DNA of 64,000 nucleotides from Trujillonella endophytica (lineage in GTDB: Bacteria; Actinomycetota; Actinomycetes; Mycobacteriales; Geodermatophilaceae), in assembly GCF_019799905.1 (NCBI RefSeq), contig NZ_JABGCI010000012.1:1-64000 (forward strand), in the 5' to 3' direction. This document shows, piece after piece, positions 7,393 through 16,146 of the stretch (position 1 is its first letter; every line of letters starts with the position of its first letter). Position numbers and translations under genes: made by a program. The notes below the pieces were generated by a model. It worked only from the letters and a program-made list of their open reading frames with translations. It ran no database searches and was not told the DNA's origin.

Positions 7393-7945
7393 CCCGGCAG
7401 CGGTTCCGCGGCCGGTCGGTGGTCGTCACCGGAGCCGGCCAGGGCATCGGCCGGGCCTTCGCCGAGGGGTTCGCCGCCGAAGGCGCCTCCGTCACGATCG
7501 CCGACGTCGACGGCGACCGGACCGAGGCGACGGCGCGCTCGACCGCCGGGGCGGCCGCCGTCGAGGTGGACGTCGCGGACGAGGCGTCGGTCGAGCGCAT
7601 GGCCGCGGCGGTCGTCGACCGGTTCGGCGGGGTCGACGTGCTGGTCGACGACGCCGGTCTCCACATGGGCCGCTACAACCTGTGCAGCGACCCGCCGCTC
7701 GAGGACTGGCGACGGCTGTTCGACGTGAACGTCTTCGGCGCCGTGCTCTGCGCCCGCCACTGCCGCGCCTCGATGGCCGCGCGCGGCGGGGGCGTCGTCC
7801 TCAACCAGTGCGCACGCAGCTGGTCGAGCGGTTCGGCCGGGTCGAGGACCTCGTCGGCATGGCGCTGCTGCTGTGCTCGGACGAGGCGTCGTTCGGAACG
7901 GCGCAGACCGTCCTCGTCGACGGCGGGATGGTGCGGCGGCCCTGA
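7389..7945 (+). pseudogene. SDR dehydrogenase gene broken by an internal deletion
   Basis: ATG at 7389 overlaps the LLM stop (ATGA) and opens an SDR N-terminal half of 140 codons: VVVTGAGQGIGRAF, a VDDAG version of NNAG, then FDVNVFGAVLCAR and GGGVVLNQ ending at 7808. The expected catalytic Ser-Tyr-Lys region then disappears. The C-terminal end (QLVERFGRVEDLVGMALL, then VLVDGGMVRRP) resumes from about 7811 in another frame and stops at 7945. Roughly 80 residues are missing against a normal 250-residue SDR. A deletion with frameshift is the simplest reading. The SDR function of this operon has probably been lost or is supplied by other copies. Confidence 0.8.
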
Positions 7946-7948
7946 CGT

Positions 7949-8560
7949 TCAGGCGGTCGGGTCGTCGATGAGCGCCTGCAGGGCCCGCGCGTAGACGTCG
8001 AGCACCTCGCCGACCGGCCGGCCGACCAGCGAGGGGTCGTCGCCGATGCGCAGGTCGAACAGCAGGCCGTTGATCTGGGTGGCGACCAGCCGGGCCCGCA
8101 GCTCGCGGTCCGGGCCGCGCAGCCGCTCGGCCAGCGGGCCGACGACGTGCCGGGCGGCCGAGCCCTGGAGGTAGCTGCGCACCTCGGGGCGGTCGATCGC
8201 CCCGATGAGCGCGGCGTAGGCCGTGACGACGGCGCCCTCCCGGAGGGTGAGCAGGCGCTCGAGGACGAGCCGCCCGAGCTCCTCGAGGGGACCCTCGACC
8301 AGACCGCGGAAGCCCTCGTCGATGGCCATGGTCTCCAGGAAGAGTGCCTCCTTGGAGCCGAAGTGCCGGTTGACCAGCGAGGGGTCGACCCCGGCCGCCG
8401 CGGCGACCTCGCGGACCGAGACCCCGCTGTACCCCCGGGCGGCGAAGAGCCGCGAGGCGGCCGCCCGGATCGCCTCCTGGGCGTGCGTCGTGGGCGGCCG
8501 GCCCCGTCCGCGGCGGGCCCCTGGAGCGGCGCGGGGATCGGTCACGGGACCAGTATGCAT
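7949..8560 (-). CDS. TetR-family transcriptional regulator
   Basis: 203 residues from ATG at 8560; in-frame TTG at 8569 and GTG at 8545 are alternatives. The N-terminal helix-turn-helix is typical: AAASRLFAARGYSGVSVREVAA, then AGVDPSLVNRHFGSKEALF. The C-terminal ligand domain is of the type with a LRARLVATQINGLLFDLRI segment. It is convergent with the decayed SDR (3 bp gap) and divergent from the P450 gene across a 123-bp promoter region, so control of the P450 and of itself is the likely role. The ligand is unknown. Confidence 0.88.
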   Translation of the reverse strand: MHTGPVTDPRAAPGARRGRGRPPTTHAQEAIRAAASRLFAARGYSGVSVREVAAAAGVDPSLVNRHFGSKEALFLETMAIDEGFRGLVEGPLEELGRLVLERLLTLREGAVVTAYAALIGAIDRPEVRSYLQGSAARHVVGPLAERLRGPDRELRARLVATQINGLLFDLRIGDDPSLVGRPVGEVLDVYARALQALIDDPTA

Positions 8561-8574
8561 TTCTGCCAACGGCG

Positions 8575-8603
8575 TTGACTCAAGTCGCCGTCCTCACCAT
8601 GAT
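8575..8603 (+). promoter_or_regulatory. Putative sigma-70-type promoter of the P450 gene
   Basis: TTGACT at 8575-8580 and CATGAT at 8598-8603 are separated by 17 bp and lie 80 bp upstream of the P450 ATG, inside the divergent region with the TetR gene. The -35 match is good and the -10 match moderate. The promoter is predicted from spacing and similarity only. Confidence 0.4.
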
Positions 8604-8683
8604 GGAGCTCACATCCGGCGCGTCCCGCGCGCCGCCTCCTGAACGCGGCTCGGCTCGAGCCGCCGTGGACGACTGGGGCTCCC

Positions 8684-9952
8684 ATGACCGCGACGCCGAC
8701 CGGAACCGACCGCGTGGAGATCGACTTCTCCGTCTACAACCCGTTCACGCCGGAGTTCGCCGCGGACCCGTGGCCGACCCTCGACCGGCTGCTGCACGAG
8801 TTCCCGGTGGCGTTCCACGCCGACCTCGGCGTGTGGTTCGTGTCGCCGCACGACCTGGCGCACGAGGTGCTGCGCAGCGCCCGCATGAGCACCAACATGC
8901 AGGACTGGGACAACGCCCCGGCACCGAAGCCGGAGGAGGAGTGGACGCTCTACGAGAAGGTCCAGCAGCACACGCTGCTCAACGTCGCCCCCACCGAGCA
9001 CCAGCGGCTGCGCCGGCTCACCGCCCCCGCCTTCTCCCGCCGGGTGATGGACCAGATCGAGGCGAAGCTGCGCGACTCGATCGTCGGCGTCTTCGACGAG
9101 CTGGGCGACCAGCGGGAGTTCGACGCGGCGACCGACATCGCCGCCAAGATCCCCATCCGCGCCATCGCGCGCATGGTCGGCGTGCCGGCCGAGGCCGAGT
9201 CGCTGTTCGAGCACGGCCTGGGCTGGAACATCACCCGCGCCTCGAACCCGATGTACGCCGCCGACCGCGACACCTACGTCCGCGACTCGATCCCCGGGCT
9301 GGAGTACCTCTTCGGGACCGTCGCCGAGCACCGGGCCGCCGCGGAGGCGGGCAACGGCAGCGACGACTTCATCGGCACCCTCGTCGGCACCGAGATCGAC
9401 GGGCAGCGGCTCTCCGACATGGAGATCGTCGGCCTGATCATCGCGCTGGTGGTGGCCGGCGCCGACACCGCCGTCGACCTGCACACCCTCGCCCTGCAGG
9501 CCTTCCTGACCAACCCCGACCAGTGGGCCCTGCTCGGCGAGCGCCCCGAGCTGGCCGAGGCCGCCGTCCTCGAGGTGCTGCGCTGGGGTGCGCACGGCAA
9601 GTTCGGCGGCATCCCGCGGTTCCCGATGGAGGACGTCGAGATCGGCGGGCAGGTGCTGGAGAAGGGCTCCTTCGTCATGCCGATGTTCGCCACCGCTTTC
9701 ATCGACGAGGACAAGTGGCCCGAGCCGCGCCGCTTCGACATCACCCGCAACCACGCCGGCAACCTCGTCTTCGGCGCCGGCCCCCACCTGTGCATCGGGC
9801 TCAACCTGGTCAAGGTGCAGGGCAAGCTCATGCTGGAGGAGTGGCGGCGCCGCTTCGGCGACACCGGCCGGATCGCCGGTGACCTGGAGTACGACGCGCT
9901 GCACTTCAACGCCCGCCGGATCACCCGGATGCCGGTACGGACCGGCGCCTGA
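8684..9952 (+). CDS. Cytochrome P450
   Basis: 422 residues. It is a soluble bacterial P450 with the heme motif FGAGPHLCIG at 363-372 (Cys370 is the thiolate ligand), an ExxR at E297-R300, and an I-helix AGADTAVD at 258-265. There the usual second threonine of AGxDTT is replaced by Ala, which may alter proton delivery. GGGG lies upstream of the ATG at 8684. It would hydroxylate or epoxidise a hydrophobic substrate with electrons from a ferredoxin. None is adjacent, but a P450-type 3Fe-4S ferredoxin lies at 19194-19415. The divergent TetR is the likely regulator. I cannot name the CYP family. Confidence 0.93.
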   Translation: MTATPTGTDRVEIDFSVYNPFTPEFAADPWPTLDRLLHEFPVAFHADLGVWFVSPHDLAHEVLRSARMSTNMQDWDNAPAPKPEEEWTLYEKVQQHTLLNVAPTEHQRLRRLTAPAFSRRVMDQIEAKLRDSIVGVFDELGDQREFDAATDIAAKIPIRAIARMVGVPAEAESLFEHGLGWNITRASNPMYAADRDTYVRDSIPGLEYLFGTVAEHRAAAEAGNGSDDFIGTLVGTEIDGQRLSDMEIVGLIIALVVAGADTAVDLHTLALQAFLTNPDQWALLGERPELAEAAVLEVLRWGAHGKFGGIPRFPMEDVEIGGQVLEKGSFVMPMFATAFIDEDKWPEPRRFDITRNHAGNLVFGAGPHLCIGLNLVKVQGKLMLEEWRRRFGDTGRIAGDLEYDALHFNARRITRMPVRTGA

Positions 9953-10146
9953 GGACGCCGACCCGGGGACGCGGCGGAGGCTCGGGCACTGACCCGCGGC
10001 GGTCCACCCCGGGCCCGCCCCGAGCTCGCCCCGGCCTCTGCGGGTCGAGCTCGTGCATCGCCGGTCCTGCCGGACCCGCGGAGCAGGAGCACCACCCGCG
10101 AGGGGCGGCCGGGCCGACGTTCGGCTCGTCGGGGGAAGGTGGAGAG

Positions 10147-10572
10147 GTGACCGCGGACGACCACCACTCCGCCGACGATCTCCTCGCCGCGGACGACCCG
10201 GCCGCCGTCCGCGCCCTGCTCCACCGGCTGGCGACGATCGGCGACGAGGGCGAGCCCGGCGACTACCGCGACGTCTACACCGCGGACGTGCGGTGGGCCT
10301 GGGGCGCGGATCTCGAGACCGGCCTCGACGCCGTGGTCGCGGCCGCCACGCGGCGGCGCCTCGAGGGGGTGAGCGGCCCCGGCAGCGGGACCCGGCACGA
10401 GGTCGAGCCGGACCGGGTGGACGTCGACGGCGACACCGCGACCGCCTCCTCGCGCTTCCGGTTCGTGAGCACGGACGGGGGCCGGGTGCTGGTGGCGGGC
10501 ACCTACGCCGACGAGCTGGTGCGCACCGCCGCCGGGTGGCGCGTCCGCCGCCGGCAGGTGACGTCCCGGTGA
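10147..10572 (+). CDS. SnoaL/NTF2-like protein
   Basis: 141 residues from GTG at 10147, preceded by GGGGGAAGG at a suitable distance. The signature is of NTF2-like small proteins (VRALLHRLATIGDEGEPGDY, then VYTADVRWAWG, and a final TAAGWRVRRRQV strand). Its stop overlaps the start of the acyl-CoA synthetase by GTGA, so the two are co-translated. Members found in catabolic clusters include hydroxysteroid isomerase-like and dehydratase-like proteins; the exact activity here cannot be assigned. The 194 bp between the P450 and this gene show no gene and no convincing hairpin. Confidence 0.7.
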   Translation: MTADDHHSADDLLAADDPAAVRALLHRLATIGDEGEPGDYRDVYTADVRWAWGADLETGLDAVVAAATRRRLEGVSGPGSGTRHEVEPDRVDVDGDTATASSRFRFVSTDGGRVLVAGTYADELVRTAAGWRVRRRQVTSR

Positions 10573-12080
10573 GCTCCGTCGCCGGGCTGCTCGCCGCGGC
10601 CGCCGGCGACGCCGGCGACGTCGTCGCGCTCGCCGAGGGTGCGCGGAGCCTGACCTACCGCGCCCTGGACACCGCGGTGCGCCGGCGCGCGAGCGCCTGG
10701 GCCGGCGCCGGCCTGCGGCACCAGGACCGGGTGGCGGTGTGGGCCGTTCCCACCCTCGACTGCGCGGTGGAGATGCTCGCCGTCGTCGCGGCCGGGGGCG
10801 TGCTCGTGCCGCTCAACCCCCGGTATCGCGCCACGGAGGTGCGCGGCATCCTCGAGCCGGCCCGCTGCCGCTTCCTCCTCGCCCCGGCGTCCGCGGGCGG
10901 CCGGGACCTGGCGGTCGAGGCGACGCAGCTGGTCGCGGGACTGGACCCCGCCGTCGCCGTCCTGCACCTCGGCATCCCCTCCGGCGGCTCCGACGGCGGC
11001 GCGCCCGACCGCGGATCCGCGCCGGAGCCGGGCGAGATCGCCGCCGTCCAGTTCACCTCCGGCAGCACCGGCCGGCCCAAGGGCGCGATGCTGCGCCAGC
11101 AGCCGATGCTGGCCAGCGCCGCGGGCTGGACCGCCACGGTCGGGCTGCGGCGGGGCGACGTCTTCCCGCTGACCTATCCGCTCGCGCACGTCGGCGGCTT
11201 CAAGACCGGTCTGCTCTCGCCGTTCACCGCCCGCGCGACGGTCGTCCTGCTGCCGGAGGTCTCGCGCGCCTCGCTCGTGGCGATGGCCCGCGACGTCCCG
11301 GTCAGCGTGCTGAGCGCCCCGCCGGCGGCGCTCGGCTACCTGCTGGAGGCCGTCCGGTCGGGCGAGCTGCCCCGGCCGGCGGCGCTGCGGACGGTGGTCA
11401 CCGGCTCGGCCGTCGTCTCCGCGGAGCTGGTGCGGGCCCTGGTCGGCGAGCTGGGCGTCACTGACGTCGTCGTCGCCTACGGCCTGACGGAGGCCACCGG
11501 CGTCGTCACGATGACGCGGCCCGGGGACCCGCTGGAGCTGGTCTGCGAGACGATCGGCGCGCCGGTCGAGGGCATCGAGGTCCGCGTCTCCCCCGCCGGC
11601 CCGCCCGGGACCGTCGGCGAGCTGGAGGTCCGCGGGCCGACCGTGATGGCCGGCTACCTCGACGCCCCGGAGGCCACGGCCGCGGCGGTGCGCGACGGCT
11701 GGCTGCGCACCGGCGACCTCGGCTGGATCGGCGACGACGGCTACGTCCGCATCGCCGGCCGCGCCGACGACACGATGATCGTCGGCGGGTTCACCGTGCA
11801 CCCGGCCGAGATCGAGCGGGTGCTCGCCGCGCATCCGGCGGTGCGCGAGGCCGCCGTCGTCCCGGCACCGGACGCGCGGGTCGGCGAGGTGCCGGTCGCG
11901 TTCGTGGTCCCGCGGGCCGGGCAGCCGGCCGGCGCGGCCGAGCTGGTCGCCTGGTGCGCCGGGCGGCTGGCCGACTTCAAGGTGCCCCGGCGGCTCCGGC
12001 TGGTCGAGGACCTGCCGCGGGGCGCCGCCGGGAAGGTGGCGCGCGACCAACTGCGGGACCTGGCGCCCGGCGTCCGCTGA
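10569..12080 (+). CDS. AMP-forming acyl-CoA synthetase
   Basis: 503 residues from GTG at 10569. The adenylation motifs are intact: FTSGSTGRPKGAML near residue 162, YGLTEATG near 305, LRTGDLGWIGDDG and IVGGFTVHPAEIERV in the hinge region, and DFKVPRRLRL with GAAGKVARDQL at the C-terminus (catalytic Lys). It forms acyl-CoA from an unknown acid. It is short and compact compared with fatty-acid FadD enzymes, closer to small or aromatic acid ligases. It is coupled to the SnoaL-like gene upstream and ends 1 bp from the convergent IclR gene. Confidence 0.88.
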   Translation: MSSVAGLLAAAAGDAGDVVALAEGARSLTYRALDTAVRRRASAWAGAGLRHQDRVAVWAVPTLDCAVEMLAVVAAGGVLVPLNPRYRATEVRGILEPARCRFLLAPASAGGRDLAVEATQLVAGLDPAVAVLHLGIPSGGSDGGAPDRGSAPEPGEIAAVQFTSGSTGRPKGAMLRQQPMLASAAGWTATVGLRRGDVFPLTYPLAHVGGFKTGLLSPFTARATVVLLPEVSRASLVAMARDVPVSVLSAPPAALGYLLEAVRSGELPRPAALRTVVTGSAVVSAELVRALVGELGVTDVVVAYGLTEATGVVTMTRPGDPLELVCETIGAPVEGIEVRVSPAGPPGTVGELEVRGPTVMAGYLDAPEATAAAVRDGWLRTGDLGWIGDDGYVRIAGRADDTMIVGGFTVHPAEIERVLAAHPAVREAAVVPAPDARVGEVPVAFVVPRAGQPAGAAELVAWCAGRLADFKVPRRLRLVEDLPRGAAGKVARDQLRDLAPGVR

Positions 12081-12081
12081 G

Positions 12082-12849
12082 TCAGCGGGCGCGCCGGACG
12101 ACCCGGGGGCCGATCAGCTGGGCCGTCCGGTCGGCGGAGGCCCGGACGAGGCGTCCGTAGGACTCCGTCGTCGCCTCGGACGCCCGGTGCAGCGGATAGG
12201 TGATGCCCACGCCGACCAGCACGTCCGCCGACACCTCGGCCACGGCGGCGACCCCGCCGACGTCCAGGTGCGTCTCCTCGGCCGTCTCCGCCCACCCGCG
12301 CCGGCCCGCCCGCTCGACGTCGCGCCGCAGGAGCTCCGGATCGGTGATCGTCCGCGGGGTCACCCGCGCGAGCGGCTGCTCCAGCAGCGCGGCCAGCTCG
12401 TCGGGCCGCGCGGCGAGGGCGGCCTTGCCGATGGCGGTCGCGTGCAGGGGCGTCGAGCCCAGGAGGTCCTGCTCGACCGCACGGACGGCGTGCCCGCTCT
12501 CCGCCAGGTCGAGCAGGACGACGTCCATGGCGTCGACCAGGAAGCAGCGGACGGTCTCCTGCGTCTGGTCCCGCAGCTCGAGGACGAGGGGGCGCACGAC
12601 CTCGGTCAGCGTGGTGCGCTCCATGACGCGCTGGCCGACGACGGCGCAGCGCAGCGTGAGCCCCCACCGGGCCTCGGCGTCCCGGCGCACCCAGCCGGCG
12701 CCCTCCAGGGTCGAGAGGGTCCGCTGGACCGTCGACTTCGGCAGTCCCAGCTGCCGCGCGAGCCGGCTGACGCCCACCCCGTCGTTCAGGCTGAGTTCCT
12801 CGAGCACCGTCAGCGCGGTGACCGTGCTGCTGTTGCCCGCGTCCGGCAC
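12082..12849 (-). CDS. IclR-family transcriptional regulator
   Basis: 255 residues from GTG at 12849. An N-terminal winged helix (ALTVLEELSLNDGVGVSRLARQLGLPKSTVQRTL, read in parts) is followed by an effector-binding domain with PLHATAIGKAALAA and a C-terminal VGVGITYPLHRASEAT. IclR proteins sense small carboxylic or aromatic compounds and control nearby catabolic operons. The gene follows the SDR at 12853 with only 3 bp between them and is probably the last gene of the epimerase-sulfotransferase-DUF1214-SDR operon, so autoregulation of that operon is plausible. Confidence 0.9.
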   Translation of the reverse strand: MPDAGNSSTVTALTVLEELSLNDGVGVSRLARQLGLPKSTVQRTLSTLEGAGWVRRDAEARWGLTLRCAVVGQRVMERTTLTEVVRPLVLELRDQTQETVRCFLVDAMDVVLLDLAESGHAVRAVEQDLLGSTPLHATAIGKAALAARPDELAALLEQPLARVTPRTITDPELLRRDVERAGRRGWAETAEETHLDVGGVAAVAEVSADVLVGVGITYPLHRASEATTESYGRLVRASADRTAQLIGPRVVRRAR

Positions 12850-12852
12850 CGC

Positions 12853-13746
12853 TCAGCCCTCCGCGGGATCGGGCAGGCCCGCGCCCCGGGCGGGCAGCGT
12901 GGCGCCGGCCAGGTCGCGGACGTCCGCGAAGCGCCTCGCGAGGCGGTCCGCGGTCAGCTCGGGGTCGTGGATGCCCTGGTTGCGGACCATGGCGTAGCGG
13001 GCCACCCGGCCACCGCCGGCGTGGAAGACCTCACCCGTGGCCCGGTTCTCCCGGCTGCAGAGGTAGACCACCGCCTCCGCCGCCAGCCGCGGGGGGTAGT
13101 GCTGCTCGAGCCGGTCGGCGACCGCCTGCGGACCGCCCCTGGCCAGCCGCGAGTACGCCACCGGGCAGACGCCGTTGACGCGGATGTCGTGGGCCTCGCC
13201 CTGCAGGGCCGCGTCGGCGCCCAGGCCCATCAGTCCCGCCTTCCCGGCCGCGTAGGGGGCCACGTCCCCCAGGCCCAGCATCGCCCCGGACATGACGTTG
13301 ACGATCCGGCCGTGGCCCTGCGCCCGCATGTGCGGCCACACCCGGCGCATCAGCATGTACGGACCGACGAGGTTGGCCCGCAGCACGCCCTCGACCTCGT
13401 CGTCCTCGAAGGCGTCGAGGGCGCCGACCACGGACCCGCCGGCGTTGTTCACGAGGACGTCCACCCGCCCGAAGGCCTCGAGCGCCCGGTCCACGATCCC
13501 GCGCGCCGCCTCGCCGGTCCCCACCGTCGAGGCGTCGGCGACCGCCTCGCCGCCCTCGGCGAGGATCCCGTCGACCACCGACCGGGCGACGTCGATCGAC
13601 CCCGGTTCCAGGGTCGAGGCCGCGCCGCCGTAGTCGTTGACCACCACCCGGGCGCCGCGGCGCGCGAGCAGCTGGGCGATGTCGCGGCCCATGCCGCGCC
13701 CCGCGCCGGTGACGATCGCGACCTGCCCGTCGAAGCGGATGCTCAT
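12853..13746 (-). CDS. SDR dehydrogenase, MFE-2 type
   Basis: 297 residues from ATG at 13746, overlapping the DUF1214 stop by ATGA. VAIVTGAGRGMGRDIA and VVVNDYGGA at the N-terminus resemble the dehydrogenase part of peroxisomal multifunctional enzyme 2. The catalytic site is NVMSGAMLG with PYAAGKAG. The protein is longer than classical SDRs because of a tail after GEVFHAGGGRVARY. In this family the substrate is often a 3-hydroxyacyl-CoA or a steroid/terpenoid alcohol. It belongs to the sulfotransferase operon and is the penultimate gene before the IclR gene. Confidence 0.86.
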   Translation of the reverse strand: MSIRFDGQVAIVTGAGRGMGRDIAQLLARRGARVVVNDYGGAASTLEPGSIDVARSVVDGILAEGGEAVADASTVGTGEAARGIVDRALEAFGRVDVLVNNAGGSVVGALDAFEDDEVEGVLRANLVGPYMLMRRVWPHMRAQGHGRIVNVMSGAMLGLGDVAPYAAGKAGLMGLGADAALQGEAHDIRVNGVCPVAYSRLARGGPQAVADRLEQHYPPRLAAEAVVYLCSRENRATGEVFHAGGGRVARYAMVRNQGIHDPELTADRLARRFADVRDLAGATLPARGAGLPDPAEG

Positions 13747-14990
13747 GACGCGAACCGCCGCCGTACGTGGTCGCGCCGGCGGGCGATCGTCGCCGCTCGC
13801 TCCTCCGGGGTCACGACGACGGTGGACGGCGGCAGGCGGTCCCGGACCGCGGCGTGCGGGACGACGGTGCAGCGGGGTTCGGGGGCGCCGTCGCTGACGA
13901 CCCAGCGGAACACCATCGCCCCGGAGCGGTGGCCCATCGTGTCCAGCCAGTTCGGCACCCCGGGGTCGCGGTGCGCCACCACCGCCCGGAAGCGGCCGTC
14001 GTCGTCGAGGACCGCCTGGCTGTCGTTGAGGCTCGTCTGCCGGACGGCGTAGTCCAGCGACTCCCGCCAGGGGTTGGCCAGGTCCAGGCTCCAGTACAGG
14101 GCCGGAGCGGGCGCCACCTCGACGAGGAGCGCGCTGTCCGGGTCGAGGTCGAAGTGGCCGTGGCCCAGGACGATCTCCTGCGCGCCGCCGGCCTCGGTCT
14201 TGGCGCGGGCGGGCATGAAGGCGTTGGGCCAGGCCGCGCGGTCGGTGACCTCCCGGTCGAGGTAGTACCCGGTGATCGTCGCGAACCACGTACCGAGCGC
14301 CTCGAGCTGCGCCGCGACCCGCTCCGGGCGGCCGGGGTGGTCGGCGGGTGCGCTCGCCGGTCCGCCCACCGCCTCGATGTCGAAGGTCCCCGCGCGCTCG
14401 CCCGCCCAGTCGGAGAAGAACTGCCGGACGAACAGCGCGTCCGTGTCGCCGGTGGTCCGCAGCCAGTTCCCCTCCCGCGGTCGCGGGCCGACCCAGAGCT
14501 CGACGGTCCCGTCCGGGCCGACGGCCAGCTGGTCGCCGCGGAGGTTCCCGACCGTCCCGTTCGGTCCCTCGGTCTGGAAGCTCAGGTAGCGGGCCGTCCC
14601 GACCGTCCCCCGGACGCGGTAGGTGAGGTCGCCGCGGATGCGCGCGCTGCGGTAGAGGGCGTCGGGGCAGTCGTGGCCGTACTTGTAGACGTCGGTCCGC
14701 CAGGGTGGGGCCAGGCTCGGGTGCCCGGGTTCGGGGGTGGCGAGCGCCTGGTCGATCCCCACCCGGAGCATGGCGAGCAGGTGGCGGAAGCCGGTCGCCC
14801 GGTCCAGGTCGGTGTCCGGCAGGTCCGGGCCCAGCACCTGCTCGCCCGTCGTGCGCAGCGTCTCGCAGAGGCGGGTCCACGCCGCCCCGCTCACCAGATC
14901 GGCGACCGCGGCGGGGCCGGCGTCGGGGACCGCGCTGATCGTCGCCGGCCGCCAGGTCAGGCCGGTCGGGCGGGTGTCCCCCTCAGCCAC
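13743..14990 (-). CDS. DUF1214-domain protein
   Basis: 415 residues from GTG at 14990, overlapping the sulfotransferase end by 8 bp. The central and C-terminal parts carry the DUF1214 pattern: TDVYKYGHDCPDALYRSARI, then LTYRVRGTVGTARYLSFQT, then LYWSLDLANPWRESLDY and SLNDSQAVLD. No signal peptide or membrane segment is visible. No reaction is established for the family, though members recur beside sulfotransferases and SDRs in actinobacterial catabolic loci. Tight coupling on both sides (8-bp and ATGA overlaps) argues for a joint role with the sulfotransferase and the SDR. Confidence 0.8.
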   Translation of the reverse strand: MAEGDTRPTGLTWRPATISAVPDAGPAAVADLVSGAAWTRLCETLRTTGEQVLGPDLPDTDLDRATGFRHLLAMLRVGIDQALATPEPGHPSLAPPWRTDVYKYGHDCPDALYRSARIRGDLTYRVRGTVGTARYLSFQTEGPNGTVGNLRGDQLAVGPDGTVELWVGPRPREGNWLRTTGDTDALFVRQFFSDWAGERAGTFDIEAVGGPASAPADHPGRPERVAAQLEALGTWFATITGYYLDREVTDRAAWPNAFMPARAKTEAGGAQEIVLGHGHFDLDPDSALLVEVAPAPALYWSLDLANPWRESLDYAVRQTSLNDSQAVLDDDGRFRAVVAHRDPGVPNWLDTMGHRSGAMVFRWVVSDGAPEPRCTVVPHAAVRDRLPPSTVVVTPEERAATIARRRDHVRRRFAS

Positions 14991-16146
14991 GGGAGGTCCG
15001 GGTGAACGCGGGGAACCGTTCGGAGTAGAAGGCGAACCGCTCGCGCAGGCCGTCCGCCGTGACGCCGTACGTCTCGGGCTCGTGCCGGCGGGACCCCTGG
15101 CGCTCCCGCGAGTTCTCGTCCCACCAGGCCGACATCCGGGTCGCGGCGACGTCGGAGAGCTCCTCCCCCAGCCACCCGTACAGCCGGCGGATCTGCGCCA
15201 TCGGGTCGGCCTGCATGTCGGCGAAGCCGATGTCGAGGAACCGGTCCTCGTTGCCGTCGTCCCGGAACGCGATCAGCCGGCGGAGGCACTCGACCCGGAC
15301 GTCGGCCAGGTGCTGCCCCAGGTAGTGCAGGTCGGGTTCGGTGGTGAGCGGCGTCAGCAGGGACGAGAACAGCGCCGCCTCCGACGGGATCATCGCCTCG
15401 ACGGCCCGGTGGGTCTGGACGAACCGGGCGTCGGGGTAGACCGCGTCGAGCTCGCGCATCGCGTGCATGTGCGGGGGGCTGCGGATGAACCAGTTCCGCG
15501 GCCCGCACCGCCACTGCAGCATCTGCAGGATCCGCCGGTGGTAGCGGTAGGCCGGCTCCATGTCGCAGCCGAAGAGCCACTCGCTGTACGACGGCACCCG
15601 CCCCCACGACTCGAACAGCTGGGAGCGGAAGTCGAAGGCGAGGAGGTAGACGCACTCGTTCGGCCCCTCCGCGTCCAGCGGCACCATCTCCCGGTAGCCG
15701 GGGAAGTCCCGCCACATCGCCTCGATCCGCGCCCGCGTCTCCGCGATGCGGGGGTCGGCGTGCTGGGTCGCCGCCTCCGGCGGCGGGCTGGGGATCCACG
15801 CCTCCCAGGTGCGCAGCACCCGCCGGGCCGGGTCCTGCGCGAGGACGAAGCCCAGCGCGGTGGACCCGGTGCGGCCGAGACCGACGCCGACCAGCGGGGC
15901 GACGACCTCCTCGTCCGCGATCTCCGGGTGCTCGGCCCAGCTGCGCTCGAACCGGAGCCGCTCGACGAGCTGCTCGACGATCCGCTCGGCGAGGACGGCC
16001 TCCCCGGAGGCGGTGAGGGCCGCCTCGCCGTCCAGCGAGTCGACGAGCGCGGTGAGCCCCTCCTGCCAGGAGTCCGGGCCGAGGTCGGCCAGCCCGGTGC
16101 GGGTCCGGGCCTCCGCCACCAGCGCGTCGACGCGGAGGGCGGTCAT
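14983..16146 (-). CDS. Sulfotransferase-family protein
   Basis: 387 residues from ATG at 16146; TGATG shares one base with the preceding stop. The 5'-phosphosulfate-binding loop GLGRTGSTALG is at residues 89-99. A 3'-phosphate-binding segment follows (FVQTHRAVEAMIPS), and the C-terminal part is rich in Trp and Arg as in Sulfotransfer_3 members. Such enzymes move sulfate from PAPS to a hydroxyl or amine. Finding one inside a catabolic operon between an epimerase-like reductase and a DUF1214 protein is unusual. It could make a sulfated leaving group or detoxify an alcohol intermediate, or it could have been recruited to another activity. The substrate is unknown. Confidence 0.86.
   Translation of the reverse strand: MTALRVDALVAEARTRTGLADLGPDSWQEGLTALVDSLDGEAALTASGEAVLAERIVEQLVERLRFERSWAEHPEIADEEVVAPLVGVGLGRTGSTALGFVLAQDPARRVLRTWEAWIPSPPPEAATQHADPRIAETRARIEAMWRDFPGYREMVPLDAEGPNECVYLLAFDFRSQLFESWGRVPSYSEWLFGCDMEPAYRYHRRILQMLQWRCGPRNWFIRSPPHMHAMRELDAVYPDARFVQTHRAVEAMIPSEAALFSSLLTPLTTEPDLHYLGQHLADVRVECLRRLIAFRDDGNEDRFLDIGFADMQADPMAQIRRLYGWLGEELSDVAATRMSAWWDENSRERQGSRRHEPETYGVTADGLRERFAFYSERFPAFTRTSRG

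Noticed and set aside
8551..8570. A TetR operator around ATGCAT near the first TetR gene
   Set aside because: Only the central 6 bp are symmetric; the flanks do not pair, so I do not call an operator.
9953..10146. A possible small gene or terminator after the P450
   Set aside because: No frame with a ribosome binding site and no stem longer than a few base pairs was found.
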